Shown: piece after piece, positions 29,080 to 37,682 of the stretch
Layout of the letters: each line of letters begins with the position of its first letter
How positions within the stretch are numbered: the stretch's first letter is position 1
Assembly: GCF_019249655.2 (NCBI RefSeq)
Contig: NZ_CP137557.1
Location: forward strand, 1,175,001 to 1,239,000
Direction of reading: 5' to 3'
DNA length: 64,000 nucleotides
Source of the DNA: Segatella copri
Lineage (GTDB): Bacteria > Bacteroidota > Bacteroidia > Bacteroidales > Bacteroidaceae
Notes under the pieces: generated by a model
Databases searched by the model: none
What the model saw: the letters and a program-made list of their open reading frames with translations, nothing else
Told to the model about the DNA's origin: nothing
Translations under genes and position numbers: made by a program

Positions 29080-30531
29080 ATGAATACTGGATATAAAATG
29101 AGTCTGGCGTTTGTGGCATTGCTCTTGGTAATAGGCATGAGTGCAAGCGCCTCACGTATGGGGATGAGCCGCCATGCTTCTGCAGCCGAAGCAGATTCGA
29201 GCCAGCAGGAAGCGAAGGGTGACTCGGAGAATATAGCCCCAGGCAGCGTCGTTGACGAGGTGATTTGGGTAGTCGGCGATGAGGCTATCTTGAAGTCGGA
29301 TGTCGAGGTGACTCGACTTCAGGCTGAAGCAGAAGGAATCAAATATGCTGGCGACCCTGACTGTTCCATTCCGGAGCAGCTCGCCGTGCAGAAACTCTTC
29401 CTCCATCAGGCAGCCATCGACAGTATCGAGGTTTCTGAATCGGAAGTGATGCAGGGCATCGACGACCAGATCAATCACTGGATTTCCATGATTGGTTCGC
29501 GTGAGAAACTGGAGGAATACCGCAAGCAGAGCGTTACCCAGATGCGCCAGCAGATGCACGATGATTTCAAGAACCAGCAGCTCATCCAGAAGATGAAGCA
29601 GGAACTGGTGAAGGATATCAAGGTTTCGCCTGCCCAGGTGCGCAAGTATTTCAACAACTTGCCAGCCGACAGCATTCCTTTCGTGCCAACTGAGGTGGAG
29701 GTGGAGATTCTCACCATGCAGCCTCGTATTCCTATGGAGGAAATCAACCGTGTCAAGAACCAGTTGCGTGACTTCACCGACCGTGTGAACAAGGGTGAGA
29801 CCACTTTCGCAACCTTGGCTCGTCTGTATAGTGAAGACCCGGGTTCTGCCCGCATGGGTGGAGAGATGGATTATATCGGTAGAGGTATGTTGGACCCAGC
29901 GTTTGCCAACGTGGCATTCAACCTAACCGACCCGAAGAAGATTTCCAAGATTGTGGAGTCGGAGTTCGGTTATCATATTATCCAGCTCATCGACAAGCGC
30001 GGTGACAAGATTAAGTGCCGTCACATTCTGCTGAAGCCAGTGGTTTCTCAGGAGGCTATCGACAAGTCAATCGGTCGTTTGGATTCCATCGGCAACGACA
30101 TCCGTGCCAAGAAATTCTCTTTCGAGGATGCAGCAGGTGCCTTGTCTGACGATAAGGATACCCGAAACAACAAAGGTCTGATGGCAAATGCCACTTCTGC
30201 CGACCGCACCTCTAAGTTCCAGATGAAGGATCTTCCTACCGAGGTGGCACGCGTGGTAGACACCATGAAGGTGGGTCAGGTATCAGCGCCTTTCACCATG
30301 GTAAACAGCAAGGGCAAGACCACTTGCGCCCTGATTAAGCTGGTGAGCCGTGTAGATGGTCACAGAGCCACCATCACCGAGGACTTCCAGGTGATGAAGG
30401 ACGTGGTACTTGCCAAGGAAAGAGAAAAGACTTTGCATGATTGGGTAGTCGACAAGATTAAGAGGACCTACGTTCGCATGAACGACCGCTACAAAGATTG
30501 CAAATTTGAATATCAAGGTTGGGTTAAATGA
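29080..30531 (+). CDS. SurA-like periplasmic chaperone/peptidyl-prolyl isomerase
   Basis: The 483-aa protein has an N-terminal hydrophobic signal; the start could also be ATG 29098. A SurA-type N-domain (about 60-200; VVDEVIWVVGDEAILKSDVE) is followed by two parvulin modules. The first, about 205-315, contains YSEDPGSARMGGEMDYIGRG and FGYHIIQLIDKRG. The second, about 315-425, contains IKCRHILLK and FSFEDAAGALSDD. Its last codon overlaps the next gene by 4 nt (ATGA), indicating translational coupling with the OstA-like LPS-transport protein. Confidence 0.9.
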   Translation: MNTGYKMSLAFVALLLVIGMSASASRMGMSRHASAAEADSSQQEAKGDSENIAPGSVVDEVIWVVGDEAILKSDVEVTRLQAEAEGIKYAGDPDCSIPEQLAVQKLFLHQAAIDSIEVSESEVMQGIDDQINHWISMIGSREKLEEYRKQSVTQMRQQMHDDFKNQQLIQKMKQELVKDIKVSPAQVRKYFNNLPADSIPFVPTEVEVEILTMQPRIPMEEINRVKNQLRDFTDRVNKGETTFATLARLYSEDPGSARMGGEMDYIGRGMLDPAFANVAFNLTDPKKISKIVESEFGYHIIQLIDKRGDKIKCRHILLKPVVSQEAIDKSIGRLDSIGNDIRAKKFSFEDAAGALSDDKDTRNNKGLMANATSADRTSKFQMKDLPTEVARVVDTMKVGQVSAPFTMVNSKGKTTCALIKLVSRVDGHRATITEDFQVMKDVVLAKEREKTLHDWVVDKIKRTYVRMNDRYKDCKFEYQGWVK

Positions 30532-32312
30532 TCAGTAACAGACATTATAATAATATCAAGAACGGGCATAGAATCTTTTTCGCATTGATTCTATGCCTAT
30601 TTGGGTTTTCTTTGGTGCTAGCTATGCAGGCACCTAAGAGGAAGCACAAGAAGCGCCCTCAGGGAGACAGAGTCTATCTTCTCCATGCCGATGAGCTGCG
30701 CTACGACATGTATGGCAACAATCCGGATGCCCAGATTGTGAAGGGCAAGGTTTCCTTCATGCATCAGGGCGGTCACCTCACCTGCGACAGTGCCTATTTC
30801 TATCAGGGTTCCAACTCGGTGAAGGCATTCGGTCATGTGCATTATCGCCAGGGAGACACCCTCTCGCTTACCTGCGAAAGGGCTGATTACGATGGAATGA
30901 TGCAGATGATGCATGCCCGCAAGAACGTGGTGCTGCGCCATCGCCGACAGACGCTGCTTACCGACAGTCTGGATTTCGACCGTCTGTATAACATGGCTAA
31001 CTTCTTCGACGGCGGTACGCTGATTGACGGCAAGGATAAGCTGGTTTCCGACTGGGGAGAGTATCACACCGAGACCCGAGAGGCAAAGTTTGTTTTCAAC
31101 GTAAAGCTGCGCAGCGGCAAGGATGTGATTACCACCGATACCTTGTATTATGACGTACCTACATCCACTGCCCATCTGGTGGGACCATCTCGGATTATCT
31201 CGGGTGCCAGCGTGGTGAATACCCACGATGGTTACTATGATACCAAGACCGATAAGGCGAAGCTCTTTGGCCGATCTACGCTGGTGGATAAGGACAAGTC
31301 CATCACCGGCGACAGTCTCTACTATGTAAAGAATGGCGAGAGCACGGGTTATGGCAATGTGGTGTATGTGGATAAGAAGAATAAGAATACGCTGACATGC
31401 AACTATCTCCGATATAACGAGAAAACCGGTAAGGGATTCGCAACCAAGAATCCTGTTGTTGTCGACTATTCGCAGAAAGATACCTTGTGGATGCATTCGG
31501 ATACGATGCGCATCTACACTTTCAACATCAATACCGATTCCGTTTACCGCAAGGTGCATGCCTATCCTCATGTACGTGCCTTCCGCAATGACATCCAGGC
31601 AGTATGTGATTCCCTGGTATTCAATTCCCAGGACTCCTGCATGACGATGTATAAGGATCCTATTACCTGGAATCTCAATCGCCAGTTGCTGGGTGAGGAA
31701 ATCAAGGTATATATGGCTGATTCCACTATCCGCTTTGCCCATGTGCTGCGTCAGGCACTTTCCATCGAACAGATGCCCGACAAGGAGCACTTCAATCAGA
31801 TTACATCCAGCGAGATGAAGTCTTATTTCGACAAGGGCGAGATGAAGATGTCGGAAGCCATCGGTAATGTGCAGACCGTGTATTACATGACTAACGACAA
31901 GGACAGTTCGCTGGTGGGTCTCAATTATCTGGAGACCGATACCATGCGTATGTATCTGGGAGCGGCACGCAAGCTGGACAAGATTTGGACCAACAAGTTT
32001 ACCAGTACGATGTATCCGATGACCCAGATTCCGCCAGCCAAATATAAACTGCCTAATTTTGCCTGGTTCGAAGATATCCGTCCTAAGGATAAAAACGACA
32101 TCTTTGTATGGCGCGGCAAGGCGAAGGGTTCCGAGCTGAAGGAAATCAAGCGCCATCAGGCTCCGCTTCAGACGCTTCAGAAAAACGCATCGGTAGAAGT
32201 GCCTGAAAAGGAAAAAGACTTAGTAGAAGAGCCTAAGGTGGTATCTTCCAAGGTTTCGGCAAAGCAGAAGACTTCCAAGGCAAGAGCCAAGAAGAAACCA
32301 GGTGTTCGATAG
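30528..32312 (+). CDS. OstA-like LPS-transport protein (LptA/LptD N-domain family)
   Basis: The 594-aa protein has one N-terminal hydrophobic anchor (about 15-35), followed by repeated OstA-type beta-jellyroll segments. These are visible as recurring blocks such as VKGKVSFMHQGGHLTCDSAYFY, FGHVHYRQGDTLSLTCERADYD and TGDSLYYVKNGESTGYGNVVY. The C-terminus is a Lys-rich tail (AKQKTSKARAKKK). It probably forms the periplasmic LPS bridge served by LptB. It is translationally coupled to the SurA-like gene and 30 bp from mutL. Confidence 0.85.
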   Translation: MISNRHYNNIKNGHRIFFALILCLFGFSLVLAMQAPKRKHKKRPQGDRVYLLHADELRYDMYGNNPDAQIVKGKVSFMHQGGHLTCDSAYFYQGSNSVKAFGHVHYRQGDTLSLTCERADYDGMMQMMHARKNVVLRHRRQTLLTDSLDFDRLYNMANFFDGGTLIDGKDKLVSDWGEYHTETREAKFVFNVKLRSGKDVITTDTLYYDVPTSTAHLVGPSRIISGASVVNTHDGYYDTKTDKAKLFGRSTLVDKDKSITGDSLYYVKNGESTGYGNVVYVDKKNKNTLTCNYLRYNEKTGKGFATKNPVVVDYSQKDTLWMHSDTMRIYTFNINTDSVYRKVHAYPHVRAFRNDIQAVCDSLVFNSQDSCMTMYKDPITWNLNRQLLGEEIKVYMADSTIRFAHVLRQALSIEQMPDKEHFNQITSSEMKSYFDKGEMKMSEAIGNVQTVYYMTNDKDSSLVGLNYLETDTMRMYLGAARKLDKIWTNKFTSTMYPMTQIPPAKYKLPNFAWFEDIRPKDKNDIFVWRGKAKGSELKEIKRHQAPLQTLQKNASVEVPEKEKDLVEEPKVVSSKVSAKQKTSKARAKKKPGVR

Positions 32313-32342
32313 TATAGTTCTTATTTTAAAATCTAAACGACG

Positions 32343-34220
32343 ATGAGTGATGTCATTCAACTTTTACCCGATTCTGTTGCCAATCAGATAGCGGCAGGAG
32401 AGGTGATACAGCGTCCAGCTTCCGTAATCAAGGAGCTGGTTGAGAACGCTGTGGATGCAGGCGCCCGGAATATCCATGTATCTGTGGTGGATGCCGGTCG
32501 CACCAATATCCAGGTCATTGATGATGGCAAGGGAATGTCGGAGACCGATGCCCGATTGGCTTTCGAGCGTCATTCCACCTCGAAGATCCGCAAGGCAGAT
32601 GATCTCTTTGCACTCCGCACCATGGGATTCCGTGGTGAGGCTCTCGCCTCTATCGCCGCAGTGGCGCAGGTGGAACTGAAAACCCGACAGGATAGTGACG
32701 AGATAGGTACGCTGGTTGCCATCTCAGGATCCCGATACGAACGGCAGGAACCTTGTGCCTGTGCCGTGGGAACCATCTTCTCGGTGAGTAACATCTTCTA
32801 TAATGTTCCGGCTCGAAGAAAGTTCCTCAAGTCGAACGCCACCGAACTGAATAATATCCTGACTGCCTTTGAGCGCATTGCCCTGGTGAATCCGCAGATT
32901 ACCTTTACCCTGCGCAGCAATGGCACCGAGGTGTTCAATCTTCGTGCGGCGAATCTGCGCCAGCGCATTCTGGATATTTTCGGAAAGAAGTTTAATCACG
33001 ACCTGCTGCCAGTGAACGTGGAAACCACCATGTGCAAGGTGACTGGGTTTGCGGGCAAGCCTGAGTCGGCACGCAAGAAGGGAGTTCATCAGTTCTTCTT
33101 TGTCAACGGAAGATACATGAAGCACCCTTATTTCAACAAGGCTGTGATGGCGGCTTACGACCGGCTGATTCCGCTGGGCGAGCAGGTGCCGTACTTTCTC
33201 TATTTCGAGGTAGACCCAAAAGACATTGATGTCAACATTCACCCTACCAAGACCGAAATCAAGTTTGAGAACGAACAGGCCATCTGGCAGATTCTCTCGG
33301 CGGCAGTGAAGGAAAGCATCGGCATGTTCAATGATGTGCCTACCATCGATTTCGATACTGAGGATAAACCGGAGATTCCTGTTTACAATCCTGAAGTTCC
33401 TGCATCCACGCCGGCTCCGAAAATCAGTCTGAATCCTAGCTACAATCCTTTCAAGGTTCATTCTTCTTCCAATGCCAAGCCTGTGGGTGCCGGTTTTCCG
33501 GGACCTTCGAGCACCAAACCGGAGGTTGACCAGAACTGGGAGCAGCTCTACGAGGGGCTGAAAGACCAGGATGAACAGCAGCATACGATGGAACTTTTTG
33601 ATAATCCGGATCAGGAAGCGAGTGAAGGAACTTCGCCAAGCAGTATCATTGCAGAGAAATCTCCTTCTCATTATCAGTATAAGGGTAAGTATATCATGAC
33701 CGCCGTGAAATCGGGTCTGATGATTATCGACCAGCATCGTGCCCATGTGCGCATCCTCTTTGAGCAGTATCTGCGCCAGTTGAAGGATCGCACCTTCCAT
33801 TCTCAGAAGGTTCTCTTCCCGGAAGTGGTTCAGTTTCCGATGTCGGAGAAGGTTATCTTCGAAAAGATATTGCCCGAGATGAACGAGATGGGCTTCGAAT
33901 TGGAAGACTTGGGTGGTGGCAGTTATGCCGTCAACTCAGTGCCTGCCGGATTGGAGGGAATGAATCCCGTAAAACTGGTACAGGATATGGTGGCGAGTGC
34001 TGTAGAGAAAGGTGTATCTGCCATGGAAGAAATCAATACATCCCTGGCACTCTCGCTGGCTCGCCAGGCAGCTATACCTCATGGACAGGTGTTGAGCAAC
34101 GACGAGATGGAGGGTTTGGTGAACGGACTTTTCGCCTGCGAGAATGTGAACTACACCCCCGACGGCAAGTCGGTGCTTTGCATCCTGCAGCAGCAGGAGA
34201 TAGAGCATCTTTTGGGATAG
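32343..34220 (+). CDS. mutL: DNA mismatch repair protein MutL
   Basis: The 625-aa protein has a complete GHKL ATPase: [11 protein letters not shown] (about 31-41), DDGKGMS (about 60), RHSTSKI (about 78) and [13 protein letters not shown] (about 98). A variable Pro/Ser-rich linker (about 350-450) leads to the C-terminal dimerisation domain. The position of the endonuclease motif DQHA-x2-E-x4-E reads [12 protein letters not shown], lacking the Ala and first Glu. The C-terminal CPHGRP motif is absent (NYTPDGKS instead). It is therefore probably an endonuclease-deficient MutL. Confidence 0.95.
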   Translation: MSDVIQLLPDSVANQIAAGEVIQRPASVIKELVENAVDAGARNIHVSVVDAGRTNIQVIDDGKGMSETDARLAFERHSTSKIRKADDLFALRTMGFRGEALASIAAVAQVELKTRQDSDEIGTLVAISGSRYERQEPCACAVGTIFSVSNIFYNVPARRKFLKSNATELNNILTAFERIALVNPQITFTLRSNGTEVFNLRAANLRQRILDIFGKKFNHDLLPVNVETTMCKVTGFAGKPESARKKGVHQFFFVNGRYMKHPYFNKAVMAAYDRLIPLGEQVPYFLYFEVDPKDIDVNIHPTKTEIKFENEQAIWQILSAAVKESIGMFNDVPTIDFDTEDKPEIPVYNPEVPASTPAPKISLNPSYNPFKVHSSSNAKPVGAGFPGPSSTKPEVDQNWEQLYEGLKDQDEQQHTMELFDNPDQEASEGTSPSSIIAEKSPSHYQYKGKYIMTAVKSGLMIIDQHRAHVRILFEQYLRQLKDRTFHSQKVLFPEVVQFPMSEKVIFEKILPEMNEMGFELEDLGGGSYAVNSVPAGLEGMNPVKLVQDMVASAVEKGVSAMEEINTSLALSLARQAAIPHGQVLSNDEMEGLVNGLFACENVNYTPDGKSVLCILQQQEIEHLLG

Positions 34221-34322
34221 AGCGGGCGGATATATAATAATGTACATATATAATAAGGTGTATATATAATAATGTATATATAATTATAGTATAGGTAAAC
34301 CATAAGTTAAAATCAGAAAGAA

Positions 34323-35489
34323 ATGAAAAAGTTATTAGCTATGCTGGCTTTGGCTAGCGTTACAATGGGAAGTTTTGCTCAGGACGTGACTCCTGATGAA
34401 AAGTATAGTATTGCCACCAATTCTTTTGCAAGCAATTGGTTCGTGCAGGTAGGTGCCGACTGGAATGCCTGGTATTCTGCCGAGGAGAGAGGACATGGCA
34501 TGGCGAAGAGTCCATTCAAGAAGTTCCGCTCTAATCCAGGTGTATCACTTGCCATCGGTAAGTGGTTTACACCAAGCATCGGTCTCCGTACCAAGCTTCA
34601 AGGCATCTGGGGCAAAAAGGTGGATGCCGACTGGAACGATGGTACCAACGAAGGCAATGGCAACAAGTATTGGGCATTGAACGAGCAGGTGATGTTCAAC
34701 CTGAGCAATCTTTTCAAGGGCTACAGAGAAAACCGCATCTGGGATGTGATGGCATTTGCCGGTGCCGGTGTGGGTCGTTCGATGACCTATAACACATACG
34801 CCCTGGATTATAGTGCCGGTGTTCACTCTTCCTGGAAGGTAGCCAAGAAGACCAGCGTCTTTGTGGAGGCAGGCGTGAATACCTTCGATCATAACATCGA
34901 CAACTGCAAGGGTGTAGCCGACCAGAGCTGGAAGCGCCGTTGCAACAATTTCTATGCCGAGGTGGGCTTGACCTTCAACCTGGGTAGTGCAAAATGGAAG
35001 AAGGCTCCGGATATGGATGCAGTCAATGCACTTCATCAGTCAGAGCTTGATGCCTTGAATGCAGCCCTGGCAGATGCCAATGCAGAGAATGAGCGTTTGC
35101 AGAAGCTGGTAGAGAACCAGCCAAAGAATGATGCTGCTGCCAAGACAGAGGCTGCTGCTCCTGCATTCGCCAACACTCCACTTTCTGTGTTCTTCAATAT
35201 CGGCAAGTCTTCTATTGCATCCAAGAAGGATTTGGTAAATGTGAAGGCTCTTGCTGAGTTTGCGAAAGAGAATGATACCAAATTGCTGGTTACCGGTTAT
35301 GCTGACTGTGCTACAGGTTCTCAGGCATTCAATCAGAAACTCTCTCAGAAGCGTGCTGAGCAGTTGGCAAAGCAGCTTGTGAAGATGGGTGTGGATAAGA
35401 ATAACATCGAAATCAAGGCAAACGGCGGTGTGAAGGAGTTGAAGCCAAACTCTTATAATCGTCGTGCAACCGTTCAGATTGCAGAGTAA
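34323..35489 (+). CDS. OmpA-family outer-membrane protein
   Basis: The 388-aa protein has a signal peptide (MKKLLAMLALASVTMGSFAQ) and an N-terminal beta-barrel region (about 30-230) rich in aromatic strand ends. A short coiled segment (LDALNAALADANAENERLQKL) precedes a C-terminal OmpA/MotB peptidoglycan-binding domain (about 275-388). That domain contains FFNIGKSSI, TGYADCATGSQAFNQKLSQKRA and the closing NRRATVQIAE. It ties the outer membrane to peptidoglycan and is probably abundant. An AT-rich leader (34221-34322) with repeated TATATAATA words precedes it. Confidence 0.93.
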   Translation: MKKLLAMLALASVTMGSFAQDVTPDEKYSIATNSFASNWFVQVGADWNAWYSAEERGHGMAKSPFKKFRSNPGVSLAIGKWFTPSIGLRTKLQGIWGKKVDADWNDGTNEGNGNKYWALNEQVMFNLSNLFKGYRENRIWDVMAFAGAGVGRSMTYNTYALDYSAGVHSSWKVAKKTSVFVEAGVNTFDHNIDNCKGVADQSWKRRCNNFYAEVGLTFNLGSAKWKKAPDMDAVNALHQSELDALNAALADANAENERLQKLVENQPKNDAAAKTEAAAPAFANTPLSVFFNIGKSSIASKKDLVNVKALAEFAKENDTKLLVTGYADCATGSQAFNQKLSQKRAEQLAKQLVKMGVDKNNIEIKANGGVKELKPNSYNRRATVQIAE

Positions 35490-35499
35490 TCTCCCTATA

Positions 35500-35536
35500 A
35501 GAAGGCACTTTTCCCCGTGAAAAGTGCCTTCTTTTC
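35500..35536 (+). terminator. Intrinsic terminator after the OmpA-family gene
   Basis: Perfect 14-bp arms (35500-35513 and 35519-35532) with a 5-nt loop and a T-rich tail. Confidence 0.92.
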
Positions 35537-35575
35537 ATGTATTTTTTGAGAAATTTGAAAAAAAACGGGAAAAAG

Positions 35576-35607
35576 TTTGGTGGAATCAAATATTTGTAGT
35601 ACCTTTG
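35576..35607 (+). promoter_or_regulatory. Promoter of tRNA-Val cluster
   Basis: TTTG at 35576-35579, 20-nt spacer, TACCTTTG at 35600-35607. The first tRNA starts 20 bases later. Confidence 0.85.
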
Positions 35608-35627
35608 CAACCGCTTACGAAAAGTAA

Positions 35628-35702
35628 GGGCGCTTAGCTCAGCTGGTTTAGAGCATCTGCCTTACAAGCAGAGGGTCGGCGGTTCGAATCCGTCAGCGCC
35701 CA
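35628..35702 (+). tRNA. tRNA-Val(TAC), copy 1
   Basis: 75-nt cloverleaf. The acceptor arm GGGCGCT pairs with AGCGCCC. The anticodon loop is CTTACAA (anticodon TAC, reads GTA), and the T loop is GTTCGAATC. The discriminator is A and CCA is not encoded. Confidence 0.97.
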
Positions 35703-35711
35703 CAGGGGTGT

Positions 35712-35750
35712 TCCCTGTGACTCACTTTTGTGGTTGCAGGGATTTTTTTT
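35712..35750 (+). terminator. Terminator-like hairpin in the first tRNA spacer
   Basis: TCCCTG...CAGGGA imperfect stem followed by T8. It could release part of the transcripts after tRNA copy 1. Confidence 0.55.
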
Positions 35751-35752
35751 CA

Positions 35753-35827
35753 GGGCGCTTAGCTCAGCTGGTTTAGAGCATCTGCCTTACAAGCAGAGGG
35801 TCGGCGGTTCGAATCCGTCAGCGCCCA
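35753..35827 (+). tRNA. tRNA-Val(TAC), copy 2
   Basis: Identical over 75 nt to copy 1; same acceptor stem, TAC anticodon and A discriminator. Confidence 0.97.
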
Positions 35828-35878
35828 CGGAACTTGGTTTCGTGATTAACTGAAGAAAGAAATCCTTACTTATCATAA

Positions 35879-35953
35879 GGGCGCTTAGCTCAGCTGGTTT
35901 AGAGCATCTGCCTTACAAGCAGAGGGTCGGCGGTTCGAATCCGTCAGCGCCCA
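35879..35953 (+). tRNA. tRNA-Val(TAC), copy 3
   Basis: Identical over 75 nt to copies 1, 2 and 4. The spacer before it shares CGGAACTTGGTTTCGTGATT and TATCATAA words with the next spacer. Confidence 0.97.
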
Positions 35954-36005
35954 CGGAACTTGGTTTCGTGATTTTAATTTTAGAAAGAATATTTATTTAT
36001 CATAA

Positions 36006-36080
36006 GGGCGCTTAGCTCAGCTGGTTTAGAGCATCTGCCTTACAAGCAGAGGGTCGGCGGTTCGAATCCGTCAGCGCCCA
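36006..36080 (+). tRNA. tRNA-Val(TAC), copy 4
   Basis: Identical over 75 nt to the other copies. A strong terminator follows within 10 bases. Confidence 0.97.
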
Positions 36081-36088
36081 CCCTTATG

Positions 36089-36122
36089 AAGGTCTTCCAA
36101 CAAAAGTTGGGAGACCTTTTTG
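36089..36122 (+). terminator. Intrinsic terminator of tRNA cluster
   Basis: 13-nt arms (36089-36101 and 36106-36118, one wobble) with an AAAA loop and a T run. Confidence 0.92.
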
Positions 36123-36176
36123 TTTTAATTAAAGCTAAATAATTCCTTGTTATTCTGTTTTTTCAAAGGAATTGCT

Positions 36177-36184
36177 TAACTTTG
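36177..36184 (+). promoter_or_regulatory. -7 element for purB
   Basis: TAACTTTG 37 bases before the purB start; a weak TCTG lies 19 bases upstream. Confidence 0.6.
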
Positions 36185-36221
36185 CACCCTATATTATATA
36201 TAATACGTATTATTAATTATT

Positions 36222-37571
36222 ATGGATTTAGATTTATTGACTGCCATATCACCTATTGATGGTCGTTACAGGGGAAAAACAGAGCAACTCGCTAACTACT
36301 TTTCAGAGTATGCTCTTATTCGTTATCGCGTGCGCGTAGAGATTGAGTACTTCATTACTTTATGCGAATTACCTTTGCCACAGTTGGCTTCTTTCGACAA
36401 GCAGCTGTTTGAGCGTTTGCGTGACATCTATCGCAATCTCGACGAGAAGGGAGCACAGCGTGTGAAAGACATTGAGAAGATTACCAACCATGACGTGAAA
36501 GCCGTTGAGTACTTCATCAAGGAAGAGTTCGACAAGATTGGTGGCTTGGATGCCTACAAGGAGTTTATCCACTTCGGTCTGACTTCTCAGGACATCAACA
36601 ACACCAGTGTGCCTCTCTCAGTAAAGGAGGCTCTGGAAGAGTGCTTCTACCCACAGGTAGAGGAGTTGATTGCACAGCTCCAGACTTACGCTGATGAGTG
36701 GAAGGATGTTCCAATGTTGGCAAAGACTCATGGTCAGCCTGCATCTCCAACCCGCTTGGGCAAGGAAATCATGGTTTACGTTTATCGTCTCACCGAGCAG
36801 CTCGAGTCTTTGAAGGCTTGCAAGATTACAGCTAAGTTTGGTGGTGCCACTGGTAACTACAATGCTCATCATGTGGCTTATCCAGAGTATGACTGGCGTG
36901 CCTTCGGCAACAAGTTCGTAAGCGAGAAGCTGGGCTTGGAGCGCGAGCAGTATACCACACAGATCAGCAACTATGATCATCTGGGTTCCATCTTTGATGC
37001 CATCCGCAGAATCAATACCATCATCATCGACTTGGACCGTGACTTCTGGATGTACATCTCTATGGATTACTTCAAGCAGAAAATCAAGGCTGGTGAGGTT
37101 GGTTCCAGTGCGATGCCACACAAGGTAAACCCTATCGATTACGAGAATAGCGAGGGTAACCTCGGTATTGCCAATGCCATTCTCCAGTTCCTGGCACAGA
37201 AGCTTCCAGTAAGCCGCTTGCAGCGTGACCTTACCGACAGCACCGTGCTCCGCAACATCGGTGTGCCTCTCGGTCACAGTGTCATCGCCATCCAGAGCAC
37301 ATTGAAGGGCTTGCGCAAGCTCATCCTCCACGAGGAGAAATTGCAGGAAGATTTGAATAATACATGGGCTGTAGTGGCTGAGGCTATCCAGACCATCCTT
37401 CGCCGTGAGGCTTATCCTCATCCATACGAGGCATTGAAGGCTCTCACCCGTACCAATACCCACATGACCGAGGAGACTATCCACGAGTTTATCAAGGGAT
37501 TGAACGTGAGCGACAGCGTGAAGGCTGAGCTGATGGCTATCACTCCAAGTAATTATACAGGTATATTTTAA
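36222..37571 (+). CDS. purB: Adenylosuccinate lyase
   Basis: The 449-aa enzyme splits adenylosuccinate to AMP and SAICAR to AICAR, two steps of purine synthesis. The fumarase/aspartase superfamily signature GSSAMPHKVNPIDYEN (about 293-308) contains the mobile catalytic Ser. TSQDINN (about 122) and KTHGQPASPT (about 168) carry active-site residues. It resembles the E. coli-length PurB class. Single gene with its own promoter; no neighbouring purine genes. Confidence 0.96.
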   Translation: MDLDLLTAISPIDGRYRGKTEQLANYFSEYALIRYRVRVEIEYFITLCELPLPQLASFDKQLFERLRDIYRNLDEKGAQRVKDIEKITNHDVKAVEYFIKEEFDKIGGLDAYKEFIHFGLTSQDINNTSVPLSVKEALEECFYPQVEELIAQLQTYADEWKDVPMLAKTHGQPASPTRLGKEIMVYVYRLTEQLESLKACKITAKFGGATGNYNAHHVAYPEYDWRAFGNKFVSEKLGLEREQYTTQISNYDHLGSIFDAIRRINTIIIDLDRDFWMYISMDYFKQKIKAGEVGSSAMPHKVNPIDYENSEGNLGIANAILQFLAQKLPVSRLQRDLTDSTVLRNIGVPLGHSVIAIQSTLKGLRKLILHEEKLQEDLNNTWAVVAEAIQTILRREAYPHPYEALKALTRTNTHMTEETIHEFIKGLNVSDSVKAELMAITPSNYTGIF

Positions 37572-37682
37572 GTATTATCTGATCCCCTAAGGGCAGGAAA
37601 AGTACAGACATATCATATCAAGTTTAAATATAAATAATAAGATTTATTAACTCGGCCGTGAGGCTTTTATTTAAGAAGTAAT

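Noticed and set aside
30618..32156. 512-codon open frame antisense to the OstA-like gene
   Set aside because: Shadow frame of a recognised coding gene; no start signal or domain.
35628..36080. Possible CRISPR array from regularly spaced repeats
   Set aside because: The repeats are complete 75-nt tRNA-Val genes with cloverleaf pairing; spacers are unequal and there are no cas genes.
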